Part shown: piece after piece, positions 1-9,290 of the stretch | Position numbering within the stretch: position 1 is the stretch's first letter | Layout: each line of letters starts with the position of its first letter | Assembly: GCA_905479735.1 (NCBI GenBank) | Contig: CAJQNS010000101.1 | Span: forward strand, 1 to 64,000 | Direction of reading: 5' to 3' | Source: an uncultured Desulfofustis sp. | Lineage (GTDB): Bacteria; Desulfobacterota; Desulfobulbia; Desulfobulbales; Desulfocapsaceae | DNA length: 64,000 bases | Translations under genes and position numbers: made by a program | The notes under the pieces: model-generated | What the model was told of the DNA's origin: nothing | Seen by the model: only the letters and a program-made list of their open reading frames with translations | Databases searched by the model: none

Positions 1-253
1 CATCTGTGCGGTAGACAACCAGGAACTCTGTCTGATCAAAATCAGCGATAACGGTCCCGGCATAGAGCCAGATGAGGTTCAGAAAATATTTGAACCCTTT
101 TTTACCACAAGAGCCGATGGTACCGGACTGGGGCTGGCCATCGCCAACCAGATGATAGAAGCTCACAACGGATCGATTGCCGTTGAAAAATCAGAAATGG
201 GAGGTGCCTGCTTTACGCTGATACTACCTCAGGAGGCAGAAGTTGTCGATTGA
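1..253 (+). CDS. Sensor histidine kinase, C-terminal end (partial)
   Basis: This is the 3' end of a gene that starts before the window. The 83 visible codons are the ATP-binding half of a HATPase_c domain: a G1 box (DNGPGI), an F box (FEPFFTTR) and a G2 box (GTGLGLAIAN), in the order seen in two-component sensor kinases. The domain binds ATP and phosphorylates a histidine in the missing DHp domain. The sensed signal and the partner regulator cannot be told. The gene converges on murA with a 5-base gap and no visible terminator between them. Confidence 0.9.
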   Translation, partial: ICAVDNQELCLIKISDNGPGIEPDEVQKIFEPFFTTRADGTGLGLAIANQMIEAHNGSIAVEKSEMGGACFTLILPQEAEVVD

Positions 254-258
254 CGCCT

Positions 259-1533
259 CTATTCATTCTCCTTCCAGACCTTTGCCCCGAGGCCGTTAAG
301 CTTGTCAACCAGATTTTCGTAGCCCCGCTCCAGATGATAAATTCTCGATATCTCGGTTCGCCCCGCGGCTGCCAAGGCTGCAATTACCAGTGAGGAACTG
401 GCTCTGAGATCGGTGGCCATGACCCGGGCCCCATTCAGGCCCTCTGGCCCTCTGCCAGTAACCACCGCTGAGTTCCCCTCGGTTTGGATCTGCGCCCCAA
501 GGCGTCTCAGTTCGGCCACATGCATGAACCTGTTTTCGAAAATGGTTTCCTTTATCACACAGATTCCTGAACTGAGCGTCATCAGGGCCATAAACTGGGC
601 CTGCAGGTCGGTGGGATAACCCGGATAAACCATGGTCTTGATATCGACCCCTTTCAGTGCCTGCCGCCGGTTGGATGCCATGCTGACGGAAATCGAATTT
701 TCTGCTGTCTTTACTTCAACCCCCGCTTCCATGAGCTTGTCAAGCAAGGCCGGCAGATGTCCTGGTTCACACCCTGTCAGAGTGGCTTGCCCTCCCGCTG
801 CAGCAATGGCCATCAGATAGGTTCCGGTCTCGATCCTATCAGGGATAATGGCGGTTTTAGCAGCACTTAATTTATCAACACCGTGAATGGTGATCTGATC
901 GGTCCCCTTTCCTTCCACCTCAGCTCCCATGTTATTGAGCATGTCGATCAGATTGCCTATTTCGGGTTCGCGGGCAGCGTTTTTGAGTACCGTGGTGCCT
1001 CTGGCAAGAACAGCGGCCATCAGCAAATTTTCAGTTCCGGTCACCGAGGGAATATCAAAGTGGACGGTACCGCCCTTTAGTTCGCCTTCACGACGGGCGT
1101 CAACGTAGCCTTGTTCGAGGGTACAGTGCACTCCGAGCCGTTCAAATCCTCGGATGTGAAAGTTTATCGGTCTCTCACCAATTGCGCACCCGCCTGGCAA
1201 GGAAACCTTTGCCCGGCCCAGTCGGGCCAGCAGAGGCCCAAGTACGAGCACTGACGCCCGCATGGTCTTGACCAGGTCATAGGAGACCTCCGAATAGGCG
1301 ACATCGCTGCTGTCGATATATAGTGTTGACCCCTGACGACGGCAGGTGCAGCCCAGTTCGCCGATGAGGGCCAAAATAGTGCGGGTATCGCGCAGGTCTG
1401 GCACATTGGTAAGTTCATGGATTCCGGGTGCCAGCAGGGTTGCGGCGATCAGCGGAAGAGCTGCGTTTTTCGCTCCGCTGATCTGAATCGATCCAACCAG
1501 TTCCCGGCCGCCTTCGATGATCAATTTTTCCAT
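259..1533 (-). CDS. murA: UDP-N-acetylglucosamine 1-carboxyvinyltransferase
   Basis: MurA transfers enolpyruvate from PEP to UDP-GlcNAc in the cytoplasm, the first committed step of peptidoglycan synthesis. The 424 residues match the family length and form the usual inside-out alpha/beta barrel of the EPSP synthase fold. Visible landmarks are K22 in the N-terminal SGAKNAALP motif, R92 in the KTMRAS segment, and C116 in LPGGCAIG, the Cys attacked by fosfomycin (some taxa have Asp there). Start is ATG. It lies 22 bp downstream of prmC and probably closes the rpmE-prfA-prmC-murA run. Confidence 0.97.
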   Translation of the reverse strand: MEKLIIEGGRELVGSIQISGAKNAALPLIAATLLAPGIHELTNVPDLRDTRTILALIGELGCTCRRQGSTLYIDSSDVAYSEVSYDLVKTMRASVLVLGPLLARLGRAKVSLPGGCAIGERPINFHIRGFERLGVHCTLEQGYVDARREGELKGGTVHFDIPSVTGTENLLMAAVLARGTTVLKNAAREPEIGNLIDMLNNMGAEVEGKGTDQITIHGVDKLSAAKTAIIPDRIETGTYLMAIAAAGGQATLTGCEPGHLPALLDKLMEAGVEVKTAENSISVSMASNRRQALKGVDIKTMVYPGYPTDLQAQFMALMTLSSGICVIKETIFENRFMHVAELRRLGAQIQTEGNSAVVTGRGPEGLNGARVMATDLRASSSLVIAALAAAGRTEISRIYHLERGYENLVDKLNGLGAKVWKENE

Positions 1534-1555
1534 GACAATAGTATCCGGTGTTAAA

Positions 1556-2443
1556 TTAAATTCGCTTCCTTACATGAACCAGACGATCTCGATCACCATA
1601 ATCCTGGATGATATCGATATACTCATAAATATCCCCAGCGGGTGAATTCTCTAAAAGCTTTTTTATGGCCGGGCCCTGATCAGCTCCGATCTCCATGAAA
1701 AAATCCCCGCCGGCAGCGAGCAACCGAGGCAGCGATGAAAAAATCCGCCTGATAAGGTCGAGACCAGCCGGCCCACCGTCCAGGGCCAGAATGGGTTCGA
1801 ACTCTATCACTTCCGGCTGCATGCCAGCTTCTATCTCGGCCCTGCTCACATAGGGAGGATTAACCGTTATCAGTCCAAATTGCTCATTTTCAAGGAAACA
1901 GGTGGTCAAATCTGCCTGGATCAGCTGCACCTTATTTTCCACACCGTGCCGGACACAATTGCGTCTGCAGATCTCCAGCGCCGGATTCGAGATCTCCACA
2001 GTGATCAGCTCGATTTCTAGTTCCAGGGCCAGCACAATGGCGATAATACCGCTTCCGCTGCATAAATCGAGACATTTGCTCTGTTGATAGAAGTCGTCAT
2101 CTCTTGCCAGCACATGCTCTATCAGGATTTCTGTCTCTGGACGGGGAATAAGAACTGCGGGAGTAACTTCAAATGATTGAGACCAGAATTCACATTCGCC
2201 GGTTATATAGGCAACCGGTTCCCGTCGGCACCTTCTCTCAAATATACCCAGGCAGCTGTGCGCTTGTGCCTCTCCGACGACATCCTCTGCTCTCAGGTAA
2301 AGCTCTGTTCTGGATAGCGACAAACAATGGGCCAGCAACAGTTCAGCATCGGTCCGGGGTGAATCGATACCAGCCCTTTCGAAGAGAAATAGTGCGCGCT
2401 GCAGGAGATCGGCTAACCGCCATACATCCTGCCTGTTGTTCAT
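1556..2443 (-). CDS. prmC: Peptide chain release factor N5-glutamine methyltransferase
   Basis: PrmC (HemK) methylates the Gln of the GGQ motif of release factors using S-adenosylmethionine, which raises their activity. The 295-residue protein has an N-terminal helical domain (about 1-75), a SAM loop DLCSGSG (126-132) and the catalytic NPPY motif (195-198). An upstream TTG at 2527 is open, but it would overlap prfA; the ATG at 2443 lies 19 bp after the prfA stop, follows an AGGACCAGG-like ribosome site and fits family length. It sits directly behind prfA, its substrate gene, the common bacterial pairing. Confidence 0.95.
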   Translation of the reverse strand: MNNRQDVWRLADLLQRALFLFERAGIDSPRTDAELLLAHCLSLSRTELYLRAEDVVGEAQAHSCLGIFERRCRREPVAYITGECEFWSQSFEVTPAVLIPRPETEILIEHVLARDDDFYQQSKCLDLCSGSGIIAIVLALELEIELITVEISNPALEICRRNCVRHGVENKVQLIQADLTTCFLENEQFGLITVNPPYVSRAEIEAGMQPEVIEFEPILALDGGPAGLDLIRRIFSSLPRLLAAGGDFFMEIGADQGPAIKKLLENSPAGDIYEYIDIIQDYGDRDRLVHVRKRI

Positions 2444-2462
2444 GATGCCTGGTCCTGAGGGG

Positions 2463-3533
2463 TTACTGAATAGTTTTGAGTTTTTCTTCCTGGTCACAGA
2501 CGGCAAGCGGAACAACAACTTCGTCAAGTTTACCGTCCATAATAGCTTCCAGTTTATAAAGGGTAAGATTTATGCGGTGATCGGTGAGCCGGCCCTGGGG
2601 AAAATTGTAGGTTCTGATCCGCTCGCTTCGATCGCCGCTGCCTACCTGACTTTTTCGATCCTGGGATATCTGATCGTGCTGTTCCTGTTCGAGCTGGTCC
2701 AGCAATCTGGCACGAAGAACGGTCAAGGCTTTGGCTTTGTTTTTGTGTTGGGATTTCTCATCCTGGCAGATGACTACCAGCCCGGTGGGCAAGTGGGTGA
2801 TCCGTACTGCCGAGTCGGTGGTGTTTACGCTCTGCCCGCCAGGACCGGATGAACGATAGACGTCGATTTTAAGCTCATTCATATCGATATCCACCTCTAC
2901 TTCATCGGCTTCAGGTAATATTGCCACTGTCACGGCCGAAGTATGTATCCGTCCCTGGGTCTCGGTTTCAGGAACCCGTTGTACCCGATGGACTCCGCTT
3001 TCGAATTTGAGCTTTGAATAAACCATAGCACCGCTGATCATGGCGATAATTTCCTTGAAGCCGCCAATGCCAAGCGGGCTGGAGGACATTATCTCGACCC
3101 TCCAGTTCATTGACTCCGCGTAACGGCTGTACATCCTGAACAGGTCACCGACAAACAGCGCCGCTTCATCGCCGCCGGTTCCAGCCCTGATCTCCAGGAA
3201 AATATTCTTATCGTCGTTGGGGTCTTTGGGCAGTAGAAAAACCTGGATATCGTTTTCCAGCTCTTTCATTTTAGCGGAGAGCTCTTCGAGTTCAAGCTCA
3301 GCCAGTTCCCTTATCTCTGGATCTTCCTCATCGTCCTGCAGAAGTGTTCGGTTAGCTTCAATCTGCTGTTCGATATCCTTGTATGACCGGATCAGCTCAG
3401 AAAGCCGGGAAAGATGGGAGTGCTCCTTGACAACTTTCTGATATTCCTGCTGATTGTTGATCAAAGAAGGATCTGACAAGCGTCCTTCAAGATCGGCAAG
3501 TTTATCATCTATATCATGAAATCTATCGAGCAT
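2463..3533 (-). CDS. prfA: Peptide chain release factor 1
   Basis: RF1 reads UAA and UAG stop codons and triggers peptide release on the ribosome. The 356 residues carry the anticodon-like P-x-T tripeptide as PET at 188-190, which separates RF1 from RF2 (SPF), and the catalytic GGQ at 232-234 within [10 protein letters not shown]. The N-terminal 100 residues are helical and rich in Glu and Lys. Start is ATG with no strong ribosome site. It stands between rpmE (102 bp upstream) and prmC, which modifies it. Confidence 0.97.
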   Translation of the reverse strand: MLDRFHDIDDKLADLEGRLSDPSLINNQQEYQKVVKEHSHLSRLSELIRSYKDIEQQIEANRTLLQDDEEDPEIRELAELELEELSAKMKELENDIQVFLLPKDPNDDKNIFLEIRAGTGGDEAALFVGDLFRMYSRYAESMNWRVEIMSSSPLGIGGFKEIIAMISGAMVYSKLKFESGVHRVQRVPETETQGRIHTSAVTVAILPEADEVEVDIDMNELKIDVYRSSGPGGQSVNTTDSAVRITHLPTGLVVICQDEKSQHKNKAKALTVLRARLLDQLEQEQHDQISQDRKSQVGSGDRSERIRTYNFPQGRLTDHRINLTLYKLEAIMDGKLDEVVVPLAVCDQEEKLKTIQ

Positions 3534-3635
3534 GGGAAGTCACCCGAGGCAGAGCGAATAAAAAGAAAAGTCCACAGCAATGAAACCATTACTGCGGACC
3601 CTTTGCCGACGCCTTCCGGCATCGGTCTGTCGAAC

Positions 3636-3857
3636 CTAAGCTTCTTCTTTAGACTCGTAGTGTTTGGCGTAGCGTCTACGGAATTTCTCGATGCGGCCGG
3701 CGGTGTCTATCAGCTTCTGTTTGCCGGTAAAGAACGGATGGCAGGCGGAGCAAATCTCCACCTTCAACTCGGGCAGTACCGAGCCTATCTCGAAGGTGCT
3801 GCCGCAGGCACATACCGCGGTAATAGTCTTGTATTCAGGATGTATATCTTTTTTCAT
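3636..3857 (-). CDS. rpmE: 50S ribosomal protein L31, zinc-binding type
   Basis: L31 helps bridge the 30S head and the 50S central protuberance. The 73 residues match the long L31 form, with C16-x-C18 near the start and C37-x2-C40 (CSACHPF), the four-Cys zinc set of the C+ type. Start is ATG, preceded by GGAGG 12 bases upstream. The gene order rho-rpmE-prfA-prmC is conserved in many Desulfobacterota and Firmicutes. Confidence 0.96.
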   Translation of the reverse strand: MKKDIHPEYKTITAVCACGSTFEIGSVLPELKVEICSACHPFFTGKQKLIDTAGRIEKFRRRYAKHYESKEEA

Positions 3858-3921
3858 GGTACTGGCGATCCTCCAAATGCAGGCTAATCAGATCATTAGT
3901 TAAATTCAAACAAAGACACCT

Positions 3922-3950
3922 AATATATCAATGAACATAGAGTAACGCAA
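3922..3950 (-). promoter_or_regulatory. Candidate sigma70 promoter for rpmE-prfA-prmC-murA
   Basis: On the minus strand TTGCGT (-35, 3945-3950) is followed after 17 bases by TATATT (-10, 3922-3927). The -10 matches consensus at five of six positions and the -35 at three. It lies about 65 bases before the rpmE start, in the 140-bp gap behind rho. This is a pattern match only. Confidence 0.35.
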
Positions 3951-3997
3951 GAAAAATAACAATTGACCACAAATCAACCATTCTCAGTCTCGCGCTC

Positions 3998-5248
3998 CTA
4001 GCCATTCATGGAATCGAGGAAATCCTGGTTGGTTTTCTGTTGCTTGAGTTTATCCACCAGAAAATCCATCCCGTCTGCAGGGTTCATCGAAGCGAGCAGT
4101 TTCCTCAGAATCCAGATCCGGTTAAGCACATCGCCTTTGAGCAGCAGATCTTCCTTGCGAGTACCGGATTTCTTGATATCGATGGCGGGAAAGATTCGTT
4201 TATCGGCCATCTTGCGATCAAGTATGAGCTCCATGTTACCGGTACCTTTAAACTCCTCAAAGATGACTTCATCCATTTTCGAGCCGGTTTCGATAAGCGC
4301 GGTGGCAAGGATGGATAGGCTTCCGCCCTCCTCGATATTTCTCGCTGCTCCAAAGAACCGCTTAGGCCTATGCAAGGCATTGGCCTCCACACCACCGGAA
4401 AGTATTTTTCCGCTGGCCGGAGTTACCGTGTTGTAGGCCCTGGCCAGCCTGGTAATACTATCGAGCAGGATGACCACATCTTTCTTATGTTCGACCAGTC
4501 GCTTGGCTTTTTCAATGACCATTTCGGCCACCTGAATGTGCCGCTGCGGCGGCTCGTCAAAGGTCGAACTGACCACCTCGGCAGCTTTGACGCTGCGCTG
4601 CATTTCAGTGACCTCCTCAGGCCTTTCGTCAATCAGCAGCACGATGAGATAAACTTCTTTGTGATTGCGGACGATCGAATTGGCAATTTTCTGCATCAGC
4701 ACGGTTTTACCGGTCCGGGGCGGGGACACCAGCAGTCCGCGCTGCCCTTTGCCGATAGGCGCGAACATGTCCATTATCCGCATGGAGAAATTGTCAGGTT
4801 GCCATTCAAGATTGAATTTTTCTTCTGGGTGCAGGGGGGTGAGATTGCCGAACAACGTCTTCTGCTTGGCAGCCTCGGGCGGATCAAAGTTGACGCTTTC
4901 GACCTTGAGCAGGGCAAAATAACGTTCACTCTCCTTGGGTGCACGAACCAGTCCGTCGATAACATCGCCTGTACGCAGATTCAATCTCCTGATCTGGGAG
5001 GGAGAAACATAGATATCGTCAGGCCCTGGCAGATAGTTGTAATCGGGAGCCCGGAGGAATCCAAAGCCATCCGGCAGAATTTCAAGAACTCCGCTTCCCC
5101 TCAGTTTGCCTTCCTCGTCGGCCTGGGCCTGAAGAATGGCAAAAATCAACTCCTGCTTGCGCAACGAGCTGTAACCTTCGACCTTGAGGCCTCGGGCAAG
5201 CTTCACCAGTTCATCGATCTTCTTGAGCTTTAGCTCTGCCAGATTCAT
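3998..5248 (-). CDS. rho: Transcription termination factor Rho
   Basis: Rho is a hexameric RNA-dependent ATPase that ends transcription of untranslated RNA. The 416 residues show the N-terminal helical domain (1-45), the cold-shock-like primary RNA site (about 48-125, including DGFGFLR and YVSPSQIRR) and the RecA-like core with Walker A PPRTGKT (176-182) and the [13 protein letters not shown] segment. The P-loop has Arg where E. coli has Lys (PPKAGKT). The ATG at 5248 gives MNLAELK, aligned with E. coli MNLTELK; a GTG three bases earlier (5251) is closer to the AAGGAG and could be used instead. About 350 bp of leader precede it. Confidence 0.96.
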   Translation of the reverse strand: MNLAELKLKKIDELVKLARGLKVEGYSSLRKQELIFAILQAQADEEGKLRGSGVLEILPDGFGFLRAPDYNYLPGPDDIYVSPSQIRRLNLRTGDVIDGLVRAPKESERYFALLKVESVNFDPPEAAKQKTLFGNLTPLHPEEKFNLEWQPDNFSMRIMDMFAPIGKGQRGLLVSPPRTGKTVLMQKIANSIVRNHKEVYLIVLLIDERPEEVTEMQRSVKAAEVVSSTFDEPPQRHIQVAEMVIEKAKRLVEHKKDVVILLDSITRLARAYNTVTPASGKILSGGVEANALHRPKRFFGAARNIEEGGSLSILATALIETGSKMDEVIFEEFKGTGNMELILDRKMADKRIFPAIDIKKSGTRKEDLLLKGDVLNRIWILRKLLASMNPADGMDFLVDKLKQQKTNQDFLDSMNG

Positions 5249-5251
5249 CAC

Positions 5252-5598
5252 ACCAATGTTCTCCTTGTTAGATACAAATTATTTTCTGATAGCTGCGTAT
5301 ACAGGCTGATTTCACCTGGTGAAAGTCACCAGTAAGCACTGCGTTGATATGTCGATGGTTTACGACAAACCTGATTACGAAAGTTAAAAGAGCCTTGCGA
5401 TTAAATTATTTTATAAATGGCGGCTGGTAAGATTTTGCGGTTTAAGCCATATTACTAAATCGATTTACCGAAGTGCCTTTAACGTTTGTGAAATTGGAAA
5501 AGTTCAGATATCTGCAATGATCGTCTCAGGCGGGAGTCTATTTTGGACTTGTCTCTCTTATACGTGCTCTTCCAAATGGTGTCAAGTATTTTGCGGAT
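5252..5598. other. Rho leader region, no gene seen
   Basis: This 347-bp gap between coaE and rho has no convincing reading frame. It is AT-rich in the middle and holds the upstream region of rho. I found no clean -35/-10 pair for rho. The one ordered element is the nested inverted repeat at 5310-5332. In E. coli rho is autoregulated in its leader, so a regulatory leader is plausible but not shown. Confidence 0.5.
5310..5332. repeat. Two overlapping inverted repeats upstream of rho
   Basis: TTTCACCTGGTGAAA (5310-5324) is a perfect palindrome around one central base. CTGGTGAAAGTCACCAG (5316-5332) is a second perfect inverted repeat, 7-bp arms with a 3-base centre, sharing the middle GGTGA arm. 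The two cannot both form as RNA hairpins at once, so they could be alternative stems in the rho leader or three alternating half-sites of an operator. They end 62 bases before the rho ATG. Confidence 0.5.
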
Positions 5599-6210
5599 TT
5601 ATTTGGATTTATTCATATCCCTCGGAGTGAGCAGCGCCTCCGCCAATTTCTCCACCTGTTTCTCTGTGTCTTCCATGCTGCCGCTGTTGTCAATATGGTA
5701 ATCGGACAGATCAATTTTAAGGTTCGGATCCATCTGCACGGCAGTAATCTTCTCTACATCGGCCGGCCTGACCGAATCCCTGTCGACAACACGCTGTAGG
5801 GCAAGGTCAGGATCTGCAGTAACGCATACGCTATAGTCGAAATCCCCTTGCCAGCCGCATTCAAACAAGAGCGGTACTTCGGCAATCTGGGCCTTGGCTA
5901 GAGGGCCTTTGGTCTTCGCTTCCAGCAGTTCTTTACGAACCAGTGGATGAAGAATGTCTTCCAGAAGTTTGCGGACAATCGGATCATTAAACACCGCAGA
6001 TCGTAGAACTACCCTGTCGACTTCACCGCTGCCGGTGAGATAACGTTCACCCCAGGTCTCGACCAACTTCTGATACCCCGCCTCTCCTTTATTCAGAAGC
6101 CGCCGACAGATTTCATCACTACTGTGAACCGGAGCCGACAGTTTGTTTGCAAGCAGCCGGGCCACAAGACTTTTGCCGCTGCCGATGCTGCCAGTAATAC
6201 CAATCAACAT
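5599..6210 (-). CDS. coaE: Dephospho-CoA kinase
   Basis: CoaE phosphorylates the 3'-hydroxyl of dephospho-CoA, the last step of coenzyme A synthesis. The 203 residues begin with a P-loop (GSIGSGKS, 7-14) and contain the HPLVRKELLE and PLLFECGW segments typical of the family. The ATG at 6208-6210 overlaps the end of rluD by 7 bases, so translation is probably coupled. The last 20 or so residues are charged and not conserved. Confidence 0.95.
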   Translation of the reverse strand: MLIGITGSIGSGKSLVARLLANKLSAPVHSSDEICRRLLNKGEAGYQKLVETWGERYLTGSGEVDRVVLRSAVFNDPIVRKLLEDILHPLVRKELLEAKTKGPLAKAQIAEVPLLFECGWQGDFDYSVCVTADPDLALQRVVDRDSVRPADVEKITAVQMDPNLKIDLSDYHIDNSGSMEDTEKQVEKLAEALLTPRDMNKSK

Positions 6211-7154
6211 GAAACCTTCTCCAATTCCACCAGGACCGTTGCAAAGTCTTCGGCCAGATCCGCCTCCGCCCTTCGCCTTTGACCTGTGGCAGGATGTTGA
6301 AAGGTGAGCTTCCAGGCATGCAGCATCTGGCGTGGAAAGCCGGTGTTATCTCTGGAGGAACCGTAAAGATGATCTCCAGCCACGGGATAGCCAAGGTGAG
6401 CAAGATGCACCCGAATTTGATGGGTTCTGCCGGTTTCTATATGAACCTCAACAAGAGTATGTCTTGCGAACCTCTTTTTACTTTTCCAATTGCTTACTGC
6501 GTGCCTGCCATTTCGTTCTCGTATCGCCATTTTTTGTCGATGAACCGGATGCCTGCCGATCGGCGCCACGATGCGGCCAGCGTCTTCCGTCATGACGCCG
6601 CTTACCAGAGCAAGGTAGTTTTTTTCAACCTGGCGATTCTTGAACTGGTTTACCAGATGGGAATGGGCGGTTATGGTGCGGGCCACGATCATCACTCCTG
6701 AGGTATCCTTATCGAGCCGGTGGACAATACCGGGACGGTTTTCATCTCCGACCTGGCCGATATTGTGGTATCGGAACAAGAGACCGTTTACCAGGGTATT
6801 GTCAATGTTTCCGCTTCCCGGATGAACCACAAGCCCTGGGGGCTTGGAAATTACCAGATATTCCGGATCTTCTTCGATGACTTCAAATGAGACATCCTGC
6901 GGTTTCAAGGCCAGCGGTTCAGAGACAATTTCGATGGTGCCGCTGATCACATCCCCAGGCTTCAATCGATACCCAGGTTTCACCTTAACTTCATTGACTT
7001 GAATCGTTCCCGATTTGATCGAGTCAGAGAGTTGGGATCTCGAAAATTCTTCGAAGGTCAGGGCCAGATATTGATCCAGGCGCAGGTTGTGAAACCGTTT
7101 CTCGACTTTACATGAAAACGGCTCGTCATCGGATGACAACCAGGGCTTCTTCAT
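6204..7154 (-). CDS. rluD: Ribosomal large subunit pseudouridine synthase, RluD family
   Basis: It converts uridines in 23S rRNA to pseudouridine. The 316 residues have an N-terminal S4 RNA-binding domain (about 25-70) and the RluA-type catalytic domain with HRLDKDTSG, catalytic D148. The order S4 plus RluA fold and the length fit RluD (helix 69 modification) better than RluA or RluC, but the target site is an inference. Start is ATG. It lies between the carD-type gene and coaE, overlapping the latter. Confidence 0.9.
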   Translation of the reverse strand: MKKPWLSSDDEPFSCKVEKRFHNLRLDQYLALTFEEFSRSQLSDSIKSGTIQVNEVKVKPGYRLKPGDVISGTIEIVSEPLALKPQDVSFEVIEEDPEYLVISKPPGLVVHPGSGNIDNTLVNGLLFRYHNIGQVGDENRPGIVHRLDKDTSGVMIVARTITAHSHLVNQFKNRQVEKNYLALVSGVMTEDAGRIVAPIGRHPVHRQKMAIRERNGRHAVSNWKSKKRFARHTLVEVHIETGRTHQIRVHLAHLGYPVAGDHLYGSSRDNTGFPRQMLHAWKLTFQHPATGQRRRAEADLAEDFATVLVELEKVSC

Positions 7155-7199
7155 ACAGCCGGCTATTGGTGAAGCGGTTGAATTGGCGTATGGAGGGAA

Positions 7200-7679
7200 T
7201 CAGGAAAAAATGTTTTCGATCTTTTGGCTAATTTTGTCTTCCTCGACGTCTTGAGCTATGGAAAGCTCTTTGACTAGAAGCCCTTTGGCCGTATCGAGCA
7301 TTTTTCTCTCACCGTATGAGAGATCTTTGTCGACGCTGAGCAGAAAGAGATCCCTCAGCACAGCTGCGACCTCAAATATAGATCCGGTCTTGATCTTCTC
7401 CATGTATTCTCGATAACGTCGATTCCAGGTCTGTGAATCTATTTCGACGGCTCGGTCCCTGAGAATATTCAAGACCTCGAGGGCCTCCTTTTTGTTGACA
7501 ATGGAGCGCAGCCCCACATTCTCACTACTGGAGGTAGGAATCATGATTCTCATAGAATTCCCGAGAATTTCCAGAACGTAAAACTTCTGGTCAATTCCGG
7601 CCACCTGCTGGGTTTCAATTGATTTTATAACGCCGACCCCGTGTGCCGGATATACTGCCATGTCTCCTTCAGTAAACAC
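7200..7679 (-). CDS. CarD/CdnL-family RNA polymerase-binding regulator
   Basis: CarD/CdnL proteins bind the RNA polymerase beta subunit through an N-terminal Tudor-like domain and stabilise open promoter complexes, notably at rRNA promoters. The 159 residues align along their length with Myxococcus CdnL: FTEGDMAVYPAHGVGV at the start, the SMRIMIPT strand and the C-terminal WNRRYREYMEKIKTGS and SYGERKMLDTAK helices. The start is GTG: AGGGAG lies 6 bases before it, and FTEGD aligns with CdnL FKTGD, so the internal ATG at 7661 would be too short. Confidence 0.92.
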   Translation of the reverse strand: MFTEGDMAVYPAHGVGVIKSIETQQVAGIDQKFYVLEILGNSMRIMIPTSSSENVGLRSIVNKKEALEVLNILRDRAVEIDSQTWNRRYREYMEKIKTGSIFEVAAVLRDLFLLSVDKDLSYGERKMLDTAKGLLVKELSIAQDVEEDKISQKIENIFS

Positions 7680-7971
7680 TACATTCTCCCTGATTCATTG
7701 ATAATTCAGCTACAGATGGCTTTCCTGTCATTATTTCTTCAAATTAGAGCACGATGCAACAGACGGTTAAAGCCGGACAGGAGGCATGAAATTGGTGTAC
7801 ATCAATTCTGATTAGCCTGGTTAGTATCGAACAATTGTATACTATAACACAAATCGCACAAAACATCCCGACTTATTACTAAACCTGAATTGAATAAGAC
7901 GATGATCAGACCTAGGAAGGTTATCCGAGTTTAGCCTCTGATCTGGCTGTGCCCCCCTGAATAAGAATTAA
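7680..7971. other. Upstream region of the carD-type gene, no gene seen
   Basis: The 292 bp between the carD-type start and the pth stop hold no supportable reading frame. The part at about 7830-7860 is AT-rich with TATA-like strings on both strands, but no -35/-10 pair with 16-18 bp spacing stood out. It presumably contains the promoter of the carD-rluD-coaE group. Confidence 0.4.
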
Positions 7972-8565
7972 TTACCTAATAGCGTTGAGCCTGGTCATCG
8001 CCTTGGCAACATCTGCTCTGAAGAAAAATTCCAGACCGCCTTCGATTTCTTCGAATCGCTGCCGAATCTCGTTCAATTCCCCTGCCGAGAAATCGGCCAG
8101 TACATATTTATCAACATCCATGTCCGGATGGGTCCCGCCCGCTCCCGGCCTCCCCACCCCTATCTTGAGCCTATAAAAATCATTGGTCCCAAGTTCCTTG
8201 ACAATAGATCGTATTCCGTTATGTCCCCCGGTGCCTCCTCCTTCAACCAGCTTGACGCGACCTGGATGCATATCAATATCGTCATGTATGACGAGCAACT
8301 GTGAAGGGTGTATAGCCAAATAGCGGATGAAGGATGCGACTGAACGCCCGGAGCGGTTCATGAAAGTCTGCGGTTTGAGCAAATTAACTCTGGCATCGCC
8401 TGCTCTTATTCTGGTACTCAGTCCCTGGTGCTTGTCTTTGGAAAATGATCCGCCATGGCTGTCGGCAAGCCAGTCAACGAACATGAACCCGATGTTGTGC
8501 CTGGTCTTTAGATATTTTGAACCGGGATTACCGAGACCGGTAATTGTATAGGAATCGCTGCTCAT
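7972..8565 (-). CDS. pth: Peptidyl-tRNA hydrolase
   Basis: Pth frees tRNA from peptidyl-tRNA that has dropped off the ribosome. The 197 residues carry the family signature GLGNPGSKYLKTRHNIGF with the catalytic His at 23, the N-x-S/G-G region FMNRSGRSV and the HDDIDMHPGRV motif with the catalytic Asp near residue 97. Start is ATG. It follows rplY on the same strand, the usual order, but a hairpin with a T-run lies between them (8583-8613). Confidence 0.96.
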   Translation of the reverse strand: MSSDSYTITGLGNPGSKYLKTRHNIGFMFVDWLADSHGGSFSKDKHQGLSTRIRAGDARVNLLKPQTFMNRSGRSVASFIRYLAIHPSQLLVIHDDIDMHPGRVKLVEGGGTGGHNGIRSIVKELGTNDFYRLKIGVGRPGAGGTHPDMDVDKYVLADFSAGELNEIRQRFEEIEGGLEFFFRADVAKAMTRLNAIR

Positions 8566-8582
8566 GGCGGTACCAAATGAAA

Positions 8583-8613
8583 AATCCGGAAAAGATTGTC
8601 TCCTTTCCGGATT
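8583..8613 (-). terminator. Hairpin with T-run between rplY and pth
   Basis: Read on the minus strand, AATCCGGAAA pairs with TTTCCGGATT (10 perfect bp, 11-base loop) and is followed by TTTTTC. That is the form of a rho-independent terminator for rplY. An AAAGGAG string sits at the left arm and loop, too far from the pth start (8565) to be its ribosome site. Because pth begins 17 bases further on, the hairpin may work as a partial terminator or attenuator. Confidence 0.5.
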
Positions 8614-8659
8614 ACCAGAAACTTGCTGTCGGGATCAGGCCAACCCGACCTAGGAAAAA

Positions 8660-9214
8660 TTAAGGGGCCACCACCGAAAAGCACACCCTCTCGGGGTCGC
8701 TGAGCAGGCTGACACCCTCCGGTAGACTGATATCAGCGGCGGAGATCTTGTCACCAATGGCCAGATCAGAGACGTCGATCCGACAATCATCAGGGATATC
8801 AAGCGGCTTTCCTTCCACCACAAGCTCAGTTTTTGAAATCTGCGAAAGACCGCCAAAATCTTCGCCTTTTGCTTTTCCTGAATAGACGAGTGGCACCACA
8901 AAGCGGGCCGATTTCTGAACATCAATCTCCAGAAAATCTGCGTGAAGTAGGCTGTCCTTGAGCGGGTCAGTCTGGAGTTCTTTGACCAGCACGTTCTTTT
9001 CCGTACCGTTATCGATCTTCAGGGTTATGACGGCATTACGGCCCTGAATGTCCAGCAGCTCCTGGAACAGAACTTTTGTCTCAAACTCGAGTGCAAGGGC
9101 CTCGTTGCCGCCACTGTAGACGACTCCCGGGGTCTTCCCTTCGGCCCGCATTCTCCCGATTGGGCCTTTACCGAAGACTTCCCTTACCGATGTGGTTATT
9201 TCCTTGGTTATCAT
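8660..9214 (-). CDS. rplY: 50S ribosomal protein L25, CTC (general stress) form
   Basis: L25 binds 5S rRNA. The 184-residue length is the long CTC/TL5 form: an N-terminal L25 domain (about 1-90) and a C-terminal beta domain (about 95-184, from FLEIDVQK to GVSLLSDPERVCFSVV). Start is ATG, preceded by GGAGG. It lies 76 bp downstream of prs and before pth, an order common across bacteria. Confidence 0.95.
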   Translation of the reverse strand: MITKEITTSVREVFGKGPIGRMRAEGKTPGVVYSGGNEALALEFETKVLFQELLDIQGRNAVITLKIDNGTEKNVLVKELQTDPLKDSLLHADFLEIDVQKSARFVVPLVYSGKAKGEDFGGLSQISKTELVVEGKPLDIPDDCRIDVSDLAIGDKISAADISLPEGVSLLSDPERVCFSVVAP

Positions 9215-9290
9215 ACTTCCTCCTTCAACCGGTACTTATTTTAAGATTTCTACCGATCTCAATTATCATCAATATATTTACGACTTCTGG

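Noticed and set aside
4370-5233. Long plus-strand open frame (287 codons) opposite rho
   Set aside because: It is antisense to a clear, complete rho gene and its translation looks like no family; it is a codon-bias shadow.
7830-7860. TATA-like strings upstream of the carD-type gene as a promoter
   Set aside because: No -35 box at 16-18 bp on either strand; AT-rich sequence alone is not enough.
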